A stretch of DNA of 64,000 nucleotides from NCBI GenBank assembly GCA_964526475.1, contig CAZGKF010000001.1:1-64000 (forward strand), written 5' to 3'. Shown here piece by piece: positions 43,201-53,045 of the stretch. The stretch comes from CAYVTV01 sp964526475. GTDB lineage: Bacteria; Bacteroidota; Bacteroidia; Bacteroidales; GCA-2748055. A model generated the notes under the pieces. The model did no database searches, was not told where the DNA came from, and worked only from the letters and a program-made list of their open reading frames with translations. Each line of letters starts with the position of its first letter. The stretch's first letter is position 1. A program made the translations under genes and the position numbers.

Positions 43201-46200
43201 ATCCGCAATCAAGCAGTGGTACAGGAGGAACAAATAACCAGAGATATTTAATGGGTGCTGCCAACAGGGGTGACAATGCAGGCCAGGGAATATCCCTTGG
43301 AACCAACGGTATTTCAAATTATGAACATGGAAATTCCTATATGCCAGCAACAGCTGTTTATACAGGATCTGTTACCGGCCTTAATCTGGTTGACATACTT
43401 TATAATAGCCGAAGGCCATATATCTATCTGAACGGAAATCTTGTGAGAACCGGAATTGTTTCACCTAAGGCAACTGTATATGCTTCCTATCAAATAGGGG
43501 GTATGAATTATGGTTATTTCAATGGCAGCATCCCTGAAATTATTGTTTTCCCCTATGCCGTTTCTTCGACTGAAAGACAGCAAATTGAATGCAACCAGAT
43601 TGAATACTACTCTATCCTTGGTCCTTCAACTGCTTCCATTGATACAAATAATATATGTCCCGGCGATGGGAATATAACCCTTTCCTATTCCGGAGGAAAT
43701 TTACGTGCCGGCGCCACTGCTGAGTGGTATAGCGACTCTGCACTAACAGTAAATGTTGGTTCAGGGAACAATCTTACTATTCCCGCTCCAATAAACAATT
43801 CAGAGTACTTTGTGAGATTCGAAGGCATTTGTAATACTTCATTACCGGTGAGTACAAATATTACGGTTAAGGAATTGCCCGTTGAACCTGACACGGCTAT
43901 AGTCGATCGTTCGTCCATCTGTCCTTCCGATGGCAATATTCTTCTTTCCTTTTCAGGTGGTTCATCCGGAACAGGTGGAATAGCAAAATGGTACACAGAT
44001 GCAGCCTTTACAAATCTTGTGGGTACAGATAATGATATAAGTCTACCTGCACCAGCTGCAACACAGACCTACTACATCAGATACGAAGCCGATTGCGGAA
44101 ATAGTCCGTCAGATAGCGTCACTGTTATTGTTAATCCATTACCTGTTGTTACACTTGATTCATTAAGCCCTGTCTGTCTTAACACAGCCAGCTTTGCCCT
44201 AAATGGGGGGAATCCCATTGGTGGAAACTATTCCGGAACCGGAGTATCGGGTGGCAACTTCGTCCCTGCCACAGCCGGAGCAGGTACGCATTCCATTACA
44301 TATACCTACACCGATGCAAACGGCTGTACCAACTCGGCTACCAGGGATATTATGGTAAATACAGTGCCAACAGTAACCTTCGATGCCGTATCACCAGTCT
44401 GTGTCGATGCACCTGCATTTGACCTTGCCCAGGGTGCTCCCGCAGGAGGGACATACTCCGGAACAGGGATCACCGCAAGCCCGCAGTTCGACCCTGCCAC
44501 AGCCGGAGCCGGAACACATACCATCACCTATACCTACACCGATGCCAACGGCTGTGACAATTCGGCTGACAGGGATATTACCGTACATTCATTACCGGTA
44601 GTTAGCTTTTCCGGTCTGGATCCTTTTTTTCCAATAACAGATCCCTCTACCACATTATCAGGGGATCCTGCCGGCGGAACCTTTTCCGGACCGGGAATCA
44701 GCGGGGATACTTTCGATCCTTCCCTTGCCGGATTAGGAATTCATGAAATTGTTTATGAATATACCGATGGGAATGGCTGTACAAATTCGGATACGCTTTA
44801 TACAGAAGTACTGGATTATGATTTCATGCTGGGAGCCATCACATTGACAGACCTGAACAACTGGTATTCCGGCGATGCTGTTTATACAACAACTGGGGCG
44901 ACAGCCGACGGACAGGTTGGTTCCTGCTGGAATTACGGTAATGATCATACACGCTGGTTTAAATTTCAGGCTACCACCAATCAGATTGCGGCCACCTTTC
45001 TAACCGGCAGTTCATTTGGCACAGTTCGAAGAATTAATGCAGCCATATGGGAATCTGATGGTACTACACAGGTTAATTGTAACCGATATATATCTGATTA
45101 TGACTCGGTGGTTGTGGAATCCCCTGATTTAGTTCCCGGTAACTGGTACTATATTTCTGTAACTTCCGGCACAGGAGGATATCGTGGCACATTTTCACTG
45201 CGTGTAAATGATCAGGTTGATTACGATTATTACGAAGGAGCAATCGAACTAACTGATATTACAAACTGGGAGTCCCCTGATGCTGTTTATACAACCCGTG
45301 GAGCAACAGCCGACAAAAATGCTGCTCCCTGCTGGAATACAAGTCCAAATTATAACAGATGGTTTAAATTCCAGGCAACCACCAATACCATCAGCATACT
45401 TGTGCGCCGGGGAGGTGCATATGGCACTATTAGACGCATTAACGCAGCAATCTGGGAAGCTGATGGGACAAGCATGGTAAGCTGTAACCGCTATATTGGG
45501 AATAATGATAGTGTTTACGTTGAATCTGTTAATCTGACTCCGGGAAACTGGTATTATATTTCAGTTGATAATAATTATTCCGGTTACCGTGGCACATTTT
45601 CTTTAAGAGTTGATACCAGGGTTACTTACGATTATATTGAAGGTGCATATGAGCTTCAGGATTTAAATAACTGGTGTTCAACCGATGCCATTTTCTCAAC
45701 CTATGGAGCTACTCCCGATCTGAATCCAGGCAGCTGCTGGAATACTTCCCCAAATTATAACAGATGGTTCAAATTTGTAGCAACTACTCATAGAGTAAAT
45801 GTGGATATTAAAAGAGGAGGGACACTCGGTACAATACGGCGAATAAATGTTGTTATCTGGGAAAGTGACGGCACCACACAGATAAGCTGTAATCGTTATG
45901 TCAGTGACAATGACAATGTATCAGTGGGCACCGATCAGCTCATTCCCGGAAACACCTATTATATCTCTGTTGATAATAATTATTCAGGTTACAGGGGAAG
46001 TTTTACCCTTTGTATAGATAATCAGATGGACTATGATTACCTGGAAGGGGCAAAAGATATCACAACACTGATCAATTCTTGTTCCAATAATGCAGAATAT
46101 ACCACTATTGGAGCTACTCCTGACAGGACCGCTCCACCCTGCTGGAATACTTCACCAAATTATAACAGGTGGTTCAAGTTCATGGCTACAACCCAATCAA

Positions 46201-49200
46201 TTAATGTTCAATTAAAAAGAGGTGGTGTATTCGGCACCCTTAGGAGAGCACAAATAGCCCTGTACGATAAAGACACCACTACTGTTTTGGATTGTAATCG
46301 TTATGTAAATGATAATGATGATATTGAAGTTGCCTATGAAGGTTTGACCCCGGGTGAATGGTATTTTATTTCTGTGGATAATAATTACAGTGGTTACAGA
46401 GGAACTTTTACCCTTTGTCTGGATGATAAGCCGAGCTACGATTTTTATGAAGGAGCCATTGAACTGGGTATTATACACGACTGGTCTTCCGACAACGAGG
46501 CCTACACAACAATAGGTGCAACACCCGATAAAAACACTGCATCATGCTGGAATACCGGACCGAATTATAATCGTTGGTTTAAATTTACTGCCACCACAAG
46601 TCAGATCCACATAAAAATCAGGCGTGGAGGGGTTTACGGAACAATACGCAGAGTAAATGCAGCCATATGGGAAGCAGACGGAGAAACTGAAGTCAATTGT
46701 AAACGCTATGTTAATGATAACGACATTATTGAGGTGGAATCCATTAATCTTATTCCCGGTAATACCTATTATTTATCTGTTGACAACAACTACAGTGGTT
46801 ACCGGGGTACGTTTTCATTATATATAAACGATGTGGTTGATTACGATTTTTATGAGGGAGCCAGAGACGTAAGCCATCTTATAAATTCACAGTCCAGTGA
46901 TCAGGAATATACCACCATTGGAGCAACATCCGATAAAAATCCCGGATCATGCTGGAATACAAGCCCAAACTATAACCGCTGGTTTAAATTCCAGGCAACA
47001 ACACCCGGTATAAACATTATAGTTCTTCGGGGCGGATCTTATGGAACAATACGCAGGGTAAATGTCGCTCTTTTTGACGCCGACGGAACCACTGAACTCT
47101 CCTGTAACCGTTATGTAAATGATAATGATATTGTTGAACTGGATTTCGAAGGGCTTGTTCCAGGAAACTGGTATTATTTTTCTGTAGATAATAATTATTC
47201 CGGTTATCGCGGCACATTCACCCTTGCCCTGAATGATGCAGTAAGTTATGATTACTATGAAGGGGCTATAGAACTGACAGACATCCACAACTGGTCCTCT
47301 CCTGATGCTGCATATTCCACCCTGGGTGCCACCCCGGATAAAAATGCTGCTTCATGTTGGAATACCGGACCCAATTATAACAGATGGTTTAAATTCACTG
47401 CTACCACACCGGTAATTAATGTTGAAGTACGCAGAGGCGGATCTTACGGTACCATCCGGCGTATAAATGCAGCTATCTGGGAAGCCGACGGAATCACCGA
47501 GGTCGCCTGTAACCGATATGTTAACGATAATGACAATATTTCGGTGGGGGCCAATATTTTGATTCCCGGCAATACATATTATATATCTGTCGATAATAAT
47601 TATTCCGGTTACAGAGGGACTTTTTCCTTGTATATTGACGATGCCATGGACTATGATTTTTATGAGGGCGCACACGAAATTACAGACCTTAATAACTGGG
47701 AATCAGGCTTGGCAGAGTTCACCACTCTCGGTGCTACAGCAGACAAAAATGCAGCATCCTGCTGGAATACATCACCAAATTACAACCGCTGGTTTAAATT
47801 TCAGGCCATTTATACCGATGTTTCCATTCAGGTTTTAAGAGGAGGAGCCTATGGAAGCATCAGAAGAATAAACCTTGCTTTATGGGAATCAAACGGCACT
47901 ACTGAACTTGCATGCAACCGCTATGCATCAAATGATGATAATGTATCGGTTACATTTTCGGGTTTAATTCCCGGTAACTGGTATTACATATCTGTAGATA
48001 ATAATTATAGTGGATACCGCGGTACCTTCACCCTCCAGGTAAGTAATGTTTCTGGTAATGTGTATTATGCCATAGCCGACGGAAACTGGAATACTGCAGC
48101 CACATGGTCATTGTCGGAAGGCGGACCTCCCGCAGTTTCCTCGCCGGCTAACGGAGATGTAGTGTATATAAAAGGTTTTGATGTTACGGTGAGCGGAACC
48201 GAAACTTGTGCAGAATTGAATATCGAAACAGAAAACGATCAGACTTCCCTTACCATTGATGCCGGCACCTTAACTGTAAACGGGGAATTATCCTTTGTCA
48301 ACAACGGGTACAATGTTGACGGGTTCATGTCTATTCTGAATTCAGGAAACCTCTCCGTAATTGATGATCTTGTTAAGGACCGTTCCGGTGGATCCAATAC
48401 CTTTCAATTGCTGGTACAGGATAATTCCACACTTTTTGTCGGTAATGATATGAATATCTTTTCTTCAGCAGGAAGCACAATAAATAATGAATTTACTGTT
48501 TCAGGAACAGCCACTGTTCAAATTGATCAGGATCTGATCCTTCAGAATACAGGAGGAATAAAATCAATTATTACTTTAAACAATTCAGCAGAATTAAAAG
48601 TAAAAAGAGATATCCGGCTTACCAGTTCCGCACAGGATAAGATGGAAATAGAATTAAACAACGATTCCAGGCTATATCCCGGAAGGACAATTCAAAGAGA
48701 TGCTACTCCATATGGTATTCTTGACTGTAATGATAATTCAACTCTTGTTTTTAACAGTAGCGATTACCTCCAGATCATACCTGAAAATGCCGGTGCAGGA
48801 TCAGATAATTTCAGTTATCAGAACATTGAGGTGAACAATACACGGGTATCAGTTCCTCAACTGAGCCTTGAAGGCCCGGTGTCTGTACCGGGAACTCTTA
48901 CATTAACAAATGGAGTTATTCTGACCTCTTCAGAGAATTTATTGACAATAGAAAATACAGGATCCATTTCAGGAGGTTCAGTAAATAGTTATATTCAAGG
49001 CCCAATTGAAATTACGGGCAATACCGCTGTCACTTTCCCTGTTGGCAGGAACGGAAGATATCAGCCCATTACTGTTTCTGCTCCTTCTTTAATTTCAGAT
49101 GCCTTTATTGCCGAATACTTTGATGCAAATCCAAATCCTTTATACAATATTGATCTGCACGAAGCTGGCATTGATCATGTTGCGGACTCTGAATACTGGA

Positions 49201-51974
49201 CGTTACAGAGATCTTCCGGCACATCTGCAGTGGATGTAACTATTTCCTGGGATGGCAATGGTTGTTGTATTTCAGACCTGGCGACACTGAAAGTAGCCAT
49301 ATGGGATGGGGCAGAATGGAAGAACTATGGAAATGGAGGCACAAACGGCACATTAGGTTCCGGAGATATAACAACAGCTAATGTTGTAGATCTCAATTCC
49401 TGTGCAATAACTTTTGCAGACCACTTACCCATTGCTGATTTTACTGACCCGGGCGGACCATATTGCGAATCTGCAGCTCCGTTTATTTTAACTGGAAATC
49501 CTGCAGATGCAAATGGAGTGTTTACCGGAAACGGAATAACAGATAATGGTGATGGTACCGCACAATTTAATCCCGGTACAGCCGGAAACGGCAGCCATCA
49601 AATTACCTACAGTTACACATCAGTATCCGGTTGCAGTAATTCTGTCAGCAAATATGTAACCGTAAATCCAGGTCCCACCGCAACTATCATCGGAACAGAT
49701 ACCGTTTGTATAGGAACTTCCAATGAATTTTCCATCTTTTTCACCGGAACTCCACCCTGGGATGTGACTTATACTGACGGGACAAATTCATTTAATGTGG
49801 TAACAACTGCAAATCCGTATAAATTTATCACGAATGTAGCGGCAACATATTCCGTAACGGCTTTAAGTGATGCCAATGGATGTATTGGAACTGTTTTTGG
49901 GAGTTCTGCTGAACTGGTAAACTGGCCTGAACCTGCAAGACCACTCGTCAGCATTGTTTCAGGATCAACTACATTCTGCGAAGGAAACAGCCTGGTATTG
50001 GAGACACCTCCGGCATCAATATATTACTGGAATAATGGAATATCCACACAACAGAACACCATTACTGATCCCGGGAATTATTGGGTAAGTATTGTGAATG
50101 AGCATGGTTGTTTTAGCGATAATTCAGATACTACAACAGTCATTGTACATAAAACAGCACGCAAACCATCGGCCATTTCAGGGAATGTTGCGTTATGCCA
50201 GAACAATGCAAATACAACATATATTACCAGTGCCTGGTATGCCGATGCGTATATCTGGGACATTCAGCCAACGGTTGCCGGAAACATTATTGGAACAGGT
50301 TCGAATATTCAAATTGACTGGGAGGAAACTTTTGCCGGTGTGGCTAAATTAAGTGTTAAGGGTTCAAACATCAATTGCGGGGAAGGCCCTGTGTCTGACA
50401 CATTATATATTTCATTAGGTGCTCTGCCTGATAATCCGGGCCCCATAAGCGGGGATCAGATTGTATGTCAGGGTCAGTCAGCTGTGGGATATAGCATCGA
50501 CGCGGTTACAAATGCAAGCAGTTATAGCTGGACATTACCGGCAAATGCTGTTTTCTCCGGTGCATCAAATAGCAATTCAATTACTGTTGACTACCTTGAT
50601 GATGCCGTTTCAGGCGACATTACTGTTCAGCCATTAAATGCCTGCGGATCCGGTTTAACCACATCATCCCTTGCTATTGATATTCAGTTGATCTCCCTGA
50701 CTCCCACCGGAATAAGTAAAAGCAATGACAATATATGCCCCGGTGATCCGGTAACTCTGACTGTTCAGGGCGGAAGCCTGGGTGAAGGAGCTGACTGGAA
50801 ATGGTATCTTGATGATGCGTTCACTCTGCCTGCAGGCACCGACGGCTCACCCATAATTGTTAATCCTCTTGCAAGTACAACTTATTGGGTAAGGGCTGAA
50901 GGTGACTGTAACAACACATCTGCGGTCAATACAACAATTACTATTAAGGAGCTTCCTGCAGAACCTGACACTGCCACTGTTGACAGGCCTTCTGTCTGTC
51001 CTTCCGATGGAAACATTGTACTCTCCTATTCAGGTGGTTCTGCAGGCACAGGGGGTGCAGCAAAATGGTATTCCGATGCAGGATTTACCAATCTTGTAGG
51101 AACCGGGAATGATATTAACCTTCCAGCCCCTGCAACAAACCAAACCTATTATATAAGATTTGAAGCAGATTGCGGCAATTCGCCGGAAAAATCCGTAACT
51201 GTAACAGTCAACCCCTTGCCGGTTGTAACATTCGCTGCCGTTGATCCTGTCTATGTTGATGATCCCGACTTTACACTGGACAAGGGAAGTCCCACTGGTG
51301 GAACTTATTCGGGAACAGGTATAAGCGGCGATATCTTCAGTCCCTCAACTGCTGGTGTAGGAGTACACACTATTAGCTATACCTATTCCGATGCTAATGG
51401 ATGTACTGACTCAGCTAACACAGATATTACAGTGAATATAAATATTGTAGTTAGTTTCGATACTGTGGTTCCGGTTTGTATAAACTCTCCCGCTTTTGAC
51501 CTTACGCAGGGTTCCCCTGCCGGAGGCACATACAGCGGAACAGGGATCACGACAAGCCCGCAGTTTGACCCTGCCATCGCAGGTGCAGGAACACATACTA
51601 TAACCTATACCTATACAGACATTTACGGAAATCCACATACAGCCGCAAGAGATATTACCGTAAATGCAGTTCCTGTTCCATCCATAAATGGTCCGGCAGA
51701 AGTTTGCCAACCCGGAACAGCTGTTTTCTTTACAACTCTTAACGCAGACCATAGTTATACCTGGACAGTTACCGGAGGAACTATTATTGCCGGTGACGGG
51801 ACAAACCAGATAAGCGTAGATTTTACCACATCAGGAACTGCTGAAATTCAGGTTACCGAAACCAATAATAACACAGGGTGCTCAGGTATATCAGCAACAT
51901 ATGATGTGAATGTGCTTGAAACACCGGTAATTAATGAAATTGATTCCAATAATAAATTAACATTACGAAATTAA
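40221..51974 (+). CDS. Giant multidomain surface protein (Ig-like, arabinofuranosidase-like, PPC-like repeats)
   Basis: A 3917-residue exported protein, the largest gene here. Signal peptide to about residue 42 (ending NTLNAQ). Order: a beta-rich N-terminal region; Ig-like domains (about 215-470); two lectin-like modules resembling the ArabFuran-catal/concanavalin fold (about 474-740 and 846-1134, each with an 'ITIWYDQSGNSQNALQ'-type core); more Ig/PKD-like modules (about 1135-1530); eight tandem PPC-like repeats of about 134 residues (1533-2608), each with conserved CWN and CNRY cysteines; a beta-helix-like region (about 2612-2930); then Ig/PKD-like modules to the end. It ends in KLTLRN with no type IX secretion C-terminal domain. 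Such a CTD occurs two genes downstream. Likely a surface adhesin or filament, secreted or held by the partner proteins. Confidence 0.85.
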   Translation: MLGKKHISSTKYSFLSECPSFFTHLIALTCVFFLFSQNTLNAQKITKDNYSGYFTDNNSWQNPPAPNLAIHEVVIYGNIQHIGDISFQRNLTIHDTLRIFGNVELGNNCDLTVSPGGIFIVYGNYLSKNMVDVLAEGYLIVTGTFKQEGADGFGSFDINGGNVFIFDPNPDVKEGLNYEDLQCNPDCLYGNEEDLQNDPIWQFFESGSYSISASGPTEFCDGDSVTLSVTDDGSWYQWYRDDTEIPGADSFSYVAYESGAYHIRMLVGSDTLSLTPVTVNVKTNSISPVSASVDRDNVCPGDGNIVLSYTGGSLGTGAIAQWYSDAGFSINVGSGNDLVLATPLTTTTYYVRFEGDCDTTTTASVILTVLPASPVPTISLNPISPIPASANSTNLGYSAVTGSPSLYSITWSGAAITAGFINVTDAAFPASPILINIPPGIEAGQTYTGNLIVMNDCNTSVEYPFNISVLNKILGIDPHATAAYSLRKLSSTYSGPAVRVRRSSDNATQDIGFNAEGNLDEVALLAFTGAVNAYITIWYDQSGNSQNALQGNTNYQPLLVENGIVLKINGRAMLRFDGSNDLLNYSNPPANNFSIFTLARTSLTHQIDPESNSGTEGTAGQLYLLGAPHGGTNAGQGISFGTNGISNYEHGAGYMPATAVYSGNVTGLSQINVLYTNRRARIYLDGLLVRTGVLSGRPAVTASTQIGSGSYGAFNGEIPELIIFPSSLSDSDRQTIEFDQGCHYLIAGLTPGVIPGIADDATTASLPYTEGTNQIWTYSITWDANAIAAGFNNIANETLPVSPVTITVPSGLSESDVFSGTFSAINACGSSIPDHPITIRVLNRILGNDIYATTAFSVRRIAPAYSGPAMRLTRTSDGEFRDVYFDSGETVSLNSPVSVAGGGTSTALTLSGWIGGSSATVRIWYDQSGNAKHANQSNIAAQPLIANNGELVLINTRPMIQFDGVNDIVSYSNPPENNFSLFTIARTTNTHEIDPQSSSGTGGTNNQRYLMGAANRGDNAGQGISLGTNGISNYEHGNSYMPATAVYTGSVTGLNLVDILYNSRRPYIYLNGNLVRTGIVSPKATVYASYQIGGMNYGYFNGSIPEIIVFPYAVSSTERQQIECNQIEYYSILGPSTASIDTNNICPGDGNITLSYSGGNLRAGATAEWYSDSALTVNVGSGNNLTIPAPINNSEYFVRFEGICNTSLPVSTNITVKELPVEPDTAIVDRSSICPSDGNILLSFSGGSSGTGGIAKWYTDAAFTNLVGTDNDISLPAPAATQTYYIRYEADCGNSPSDSVTVIVNPLPVVTLDSLSPVCLNTASFALNGGNPIGGNYSGTGVSGGNFVPATAGAGTHSITYTYTDANGCTNSATRDIMVNTVPTVTFDAVSPVCVDAPAFDLAQGAPAGGTYSGTGITASPQFDPATAGAGTHTITYTYTDANGCDNSADRDITVHSLPVVSFSGLDPFFPITDPSTTLSGDPAGGTFSGPGISGDTFDPSLAGLGIHEIVYEYTDGNGCTNSDTLYTEVLDYDFMLGAITLTDLNNWYSGDAVYTTTGATADGQVGSCWNYGNDHTRWFKFQATTNQIAATFLTGSSFGTVRRINAAIWESDGTTQVNCNRYISDYDSVVVESPDLVPGNWYYISVTSGTGGYRGTFSLRVNDQVDYDYYEGAIELTDITNWESPDAVYTTRGATADKNAAPCWNTSPNYNRWFKFQATTNTISILVRRGGAYGTIRRINAAIWEADGTSMVSCNRYIGNNDSVYVESVNLTPGNWYYISVDNNYSGYRGTFSLRVDTRVTYDYIEGAYELQDLNNWCSTDAIFSTYGATPDLNPGSCWNTSPNYNRWFKFVATTHRVNVDIKRGGTLGTIRRINVVIWESDGTTQISCNRYVSDNDNVSVGTDQLIPGNTYYISVDNNYSGYRGSFTLCIDNQMDYDYLEGAKDITTLINSCSNNAEYTTIGATPDRTAPPCWNTSPNYNRWFKFMATTQSINVQLKRGGVFGTLRRAQIALYDKDTTTVLDCNRYVNDNDDIEVAYEGLTPGEWYFISVDNNYSGYRGTFTLCLDDKPSYDFYEGAIELGIIHDWSSDNEAYTTIGATPDKNTASCWNTGPNYNRWFKFTATTSQIHIKIRRGGVYGTIRRVNAAIWEADGETEVNCKRYVNDNDIIEVESINLIPGNTYYLSVDNNYSGYRGTFSLYINDVVDYDFYEGARDVSHLINSQSSDQEYTTIGATSDKNPGSCWNTSPNYNRWFKFQATTPGINIIVLRGGSYGTIRRVNVALFDADGTTELSCNRYVNDNDIVELDFEGLVPGNWYYFSVDNNYSGYRGTFTLALNDAVSYDYYEGAIELTDIHNWSSPDAAYSTLGATPDKNAASCWNTGPNYNRWFKFTATTPVINVEVRRGGSYGTIRRINAAIWEADGITEVACNRYVNDNDNISVGANILIPGNTYYISVDNNYSGYRGTFSLYIDDAMDYDFYEGAHEITDLNNWESGLAEFTTLGATADKNAASCWNTSPNYNRWFKFQAIYTDVSIQVLRGGAYGSIRRINLALWESNGTTELACNRYASNDDNVSVTFSGLIPGNWYYISVDNNYSGYRGTFTLQVSNVSGNVYYAIADGNWNTAATWSLSEGGPPAVSSPANGDVVYIKGFDVTVSGTETCAELNIETENDQTSLTIDAGTLTVNGELSFVNNGYNVDGFMSILNSGNLSVIDDLVKDRSGGSNTFQLLVQDNSTLFVGNDMNIFSSAGSTINNEFTVSGTATVQIDQDLILQNTGGIKSIITLNNSAELKVKRDIRLTSSAQDKMEIELNNDSRLYPGRTIQRDATPYGILDCNDNSTLVFNSSDYLQIIPENAGAGSDNFSYQNIEVNNTRVSVPQLSLEGPVSVPGTLTLTNGVILTSSENLLTIENTGSISGGSVNSYIQGPIEITGNTAVTFPVGRNGRYQPITVSAPSLISDAFIAEYFDANPNPLYNIDLHEAGIDHVADSEYWTLQRSSGTSAVDVTISWDGNGCCISDLATLKVAIWDGAEWKNYGNGGTNGTLGSGDITTANVVDLNSCAITFADHLPIADFTDPGGPYCESAAPFILTGNPADANGVFTGNGITDNGDGTAQFNPGTAGNGSHQITYSYTSVSGCSNSVSKYVTVNPGPTATIIGTDTVCIGTSNEFSIFFTGTPPWDVTYTDGTNSFNVVTTANPYKFITNVAATYSVTALSDANGCIGTVFGSSAELVNWPEPARPLVSIVSGSTTFCEGNSLVLETPPASIYYWNNGISTQQNTITDPGNYWVSIVNEHGCFSDNSDTTTVIVHKTARKPSAISGNVALCQNNANTTYITSAWYADAYIWDIQPTVAGNIIGTGSNIQIDWEETFAGVAKLSVKGSNINCGEGPVSDTLYISLGALPDNPGPISGDQIVCQGQSAVGYSIDAVTNASSYSWTLPANAVFSGASNSNSITVDYLDDAVSGDITVQPLNACGSGLTTSSLAIDIQLISLTPTGISKSNDNICPGDPVTLTVQGGSLGEGADWKWYLDDAFTLPAGTDGSPIIVNPLASTTYWVRAEGDCNNTSAVNTTITIKELPAEPDTATVDRPSVCPSDGNIVLSYSGGSAGTGGAAKWYSDAGFTNLVGTGNDINLPAPATNQTYYIRFEADCGNSPEKSVTVTVNPLPVVTFAAVDPVYVDDPDFTLDKGSPTGGTYSGTGISGDIFSPSTAGVGVHTISYTYSDANGCTDSANTDITVNINIVVSFDTVVPVCINSPAFDLTQGSPAGGTYSGTGITTSPQFDPAIAGAGTHTITYTYTDIYGNPHTAARDITVNAVPVPSINGPAEVCQPGTAVFFTTLNADHSYTWTVTGGTIIAGDGTNQISVDFTTSGTAEIQVTETNNNTGCSGISATYDVNVLETPVINEIDSNNKLTLRN
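44817..48045 (+). repeat. Eight tandem ~402-bp repeats coding for PPC-like modules
   Basis: Each unit begins with a YD(F/Y)YEGA motif, contains GATPDK, SCWNTSPNYNRWFKF, GTIRR(I/V)N, CNRYVNDND, PGNWYYISVDNNYSGYRG and TF(S/T)L, and repeats every 134 codons. Starts are near 44817, 45225, 45627 and 46029 and continue at the same period. The protein is highly similar between units while the DNA differs at many third positions, which argues for older duplication with purifying selection rather than recent expansion. Confidence 0.9.
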
Positions 51975-52048
51975 CAGGCTAATAAATAATAAATGAACCT
52001 TAATAATAATAATTAAACATTAATAATAATCACTAAATGTTAAACACG

Positions 52049-52840
52049 ATGAAAACAAATTCAGTACTCAGAACTCTTGCGATCGCAGTATTCGCAGTAA
52101 TCTTCTCAAACTCTCTCGTTGCCCAGTTTGTAGGCAGCACTACTAATGATCAGCTTCCTATCGTTGAAGAACGAAAAGGAGGTACCACAACCTACTCAGT
52201 ACCCGGCCCCGCTGGTGACGAATATACATGGGCCGTTACAGGTAATGTTGTAAGTATTACTCCTGCTCCTGCTGCGGGTGGTGATGGATCTGCAGGAAAT
52301 CCTTATATAATTGAATGGGGAGTTGGAATAACATCAATAGATGTGGAATGGGCAGCTGATGATAATACTATCACCTCAGTAGCCGGAAATGTGTCGGTTC
52401 AGCAAAGACTTACCAGTGGCACAATTACTTGCCCCAGTGCCATTCAATCCTGGGACATAAGTCTGTGGAGTGAAGCTAACGCTGTCATTGAGGATGCTGA
52501 TTATGAAATTTGCTCCGGCGATGCCACATCAGGAGATATAACCGTAAGGTTTACCGGTGCACCAAACTTCGATTTCACCTATACGGTTACAGGTCTTGAC
52601 GGAATAACCGGTGCTCCACAGGTTGTGACGGGTATTACAGGGGCAACAACCACTATTCCTGTCCCTGCAAACCTCGTGAATACAAGTTCAACAGTGGATC
52701 AGACTTATGTGGTTACCCTCACACAAATGAATGATGGATTTACAGGGAACGGAACAGCAAGTTCTGTATTTACAATTACTGTACATCCAACTGTAGTAAC
52801 CGGACCAATCTCCAGCGACAGGTCACTGACCAGAAGATAG
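52049..52840 (+). CDS. Small exported Ig/PKD-like protein of the adhesin cluster
   Basis: About 263 residues; ATG 52049 (MKTNSVLRTLAIAVFAVIFS) is preferred to 52037. The signal peptide ends near SLVAQ. The N-terminal part has 'TTYSVPGPAGDEYTWAVTGN' and 'NPYIIEWGVGITSIDVEWAA', a pattern shared with the neighbours ('YTWxVxGG...VxW'). The second half resembles an Ig-like module ('ADYEICSGDATSGDITVRF'). It ends in SLTRR without a CTD or membrane anchor. I do not recognise a named family. Its 75-bp AT-rich leader after the giant gene has repeated TTAATAATAATA units. Position suggests a structural subunit or adaptor of the surface assembly. Confidence 0.7.
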   Translation: MKTNSVLRTLAIAVFAVIFSNSLVAQFVGSTTNDQLPIVEERKGGTTTYSVPGPAGDEYTWAVTGNVVSITPAPAAGGDGSAGNPYIIEWGVGITSIDVEWAADDNTITSVAGNVSVQQRLTSGTITCPSAIQSWDISLWSEANAVIEDADYEICSGDATSGDITVRFTGAPNFDFTYTVTGLDGITGAPQVVTGITGATTTIPVPANLVNTSSTVDQTYVVTLTQMNDGFTGNGTASSVFTITVHPTVVTGPISSDRSLTRR

Positions 52841-52961
52841 AACTACATTTATCTGATCATAAGATGAATGAATAAATTATAGTTGAATTACTTGAGATAT
52901 TAGTAGTTATGACTTAGAGTACTGAAATATATGAATGCTTTTTTATCCCGAAAAAGACGTG

Positions 52962-52981
52962 ATCCTGCTTGCGGGCAGGAT
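52962..52981. repeat. Small palindrome in the leader of the CTD-bearing gene
   Basis: ATCCTGC and GCAGGAT are perfect 7-bp arms around TTGCGG. It lies between the small Ig-like gene and the start at 53046. GC-rich sequences of this form recur between genes in Bacteroidetes, and a role in RNA processing or partial termination is possible. Confidence 0.5.
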
Positions 52982-53045
52982 TACAGTCAGGGATGGAAAA
53001 ATGAAAGAATCTTTTATTAAAGGATTGGAAACTTATGAGTATGTA

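Noticed and set aside
51975..52048. Possible frameshift joining the giant protein to the next gene
   Set aside because: The intervening sequence is AT-rich with stops in all frames, and the next protein has its own signal peptide.
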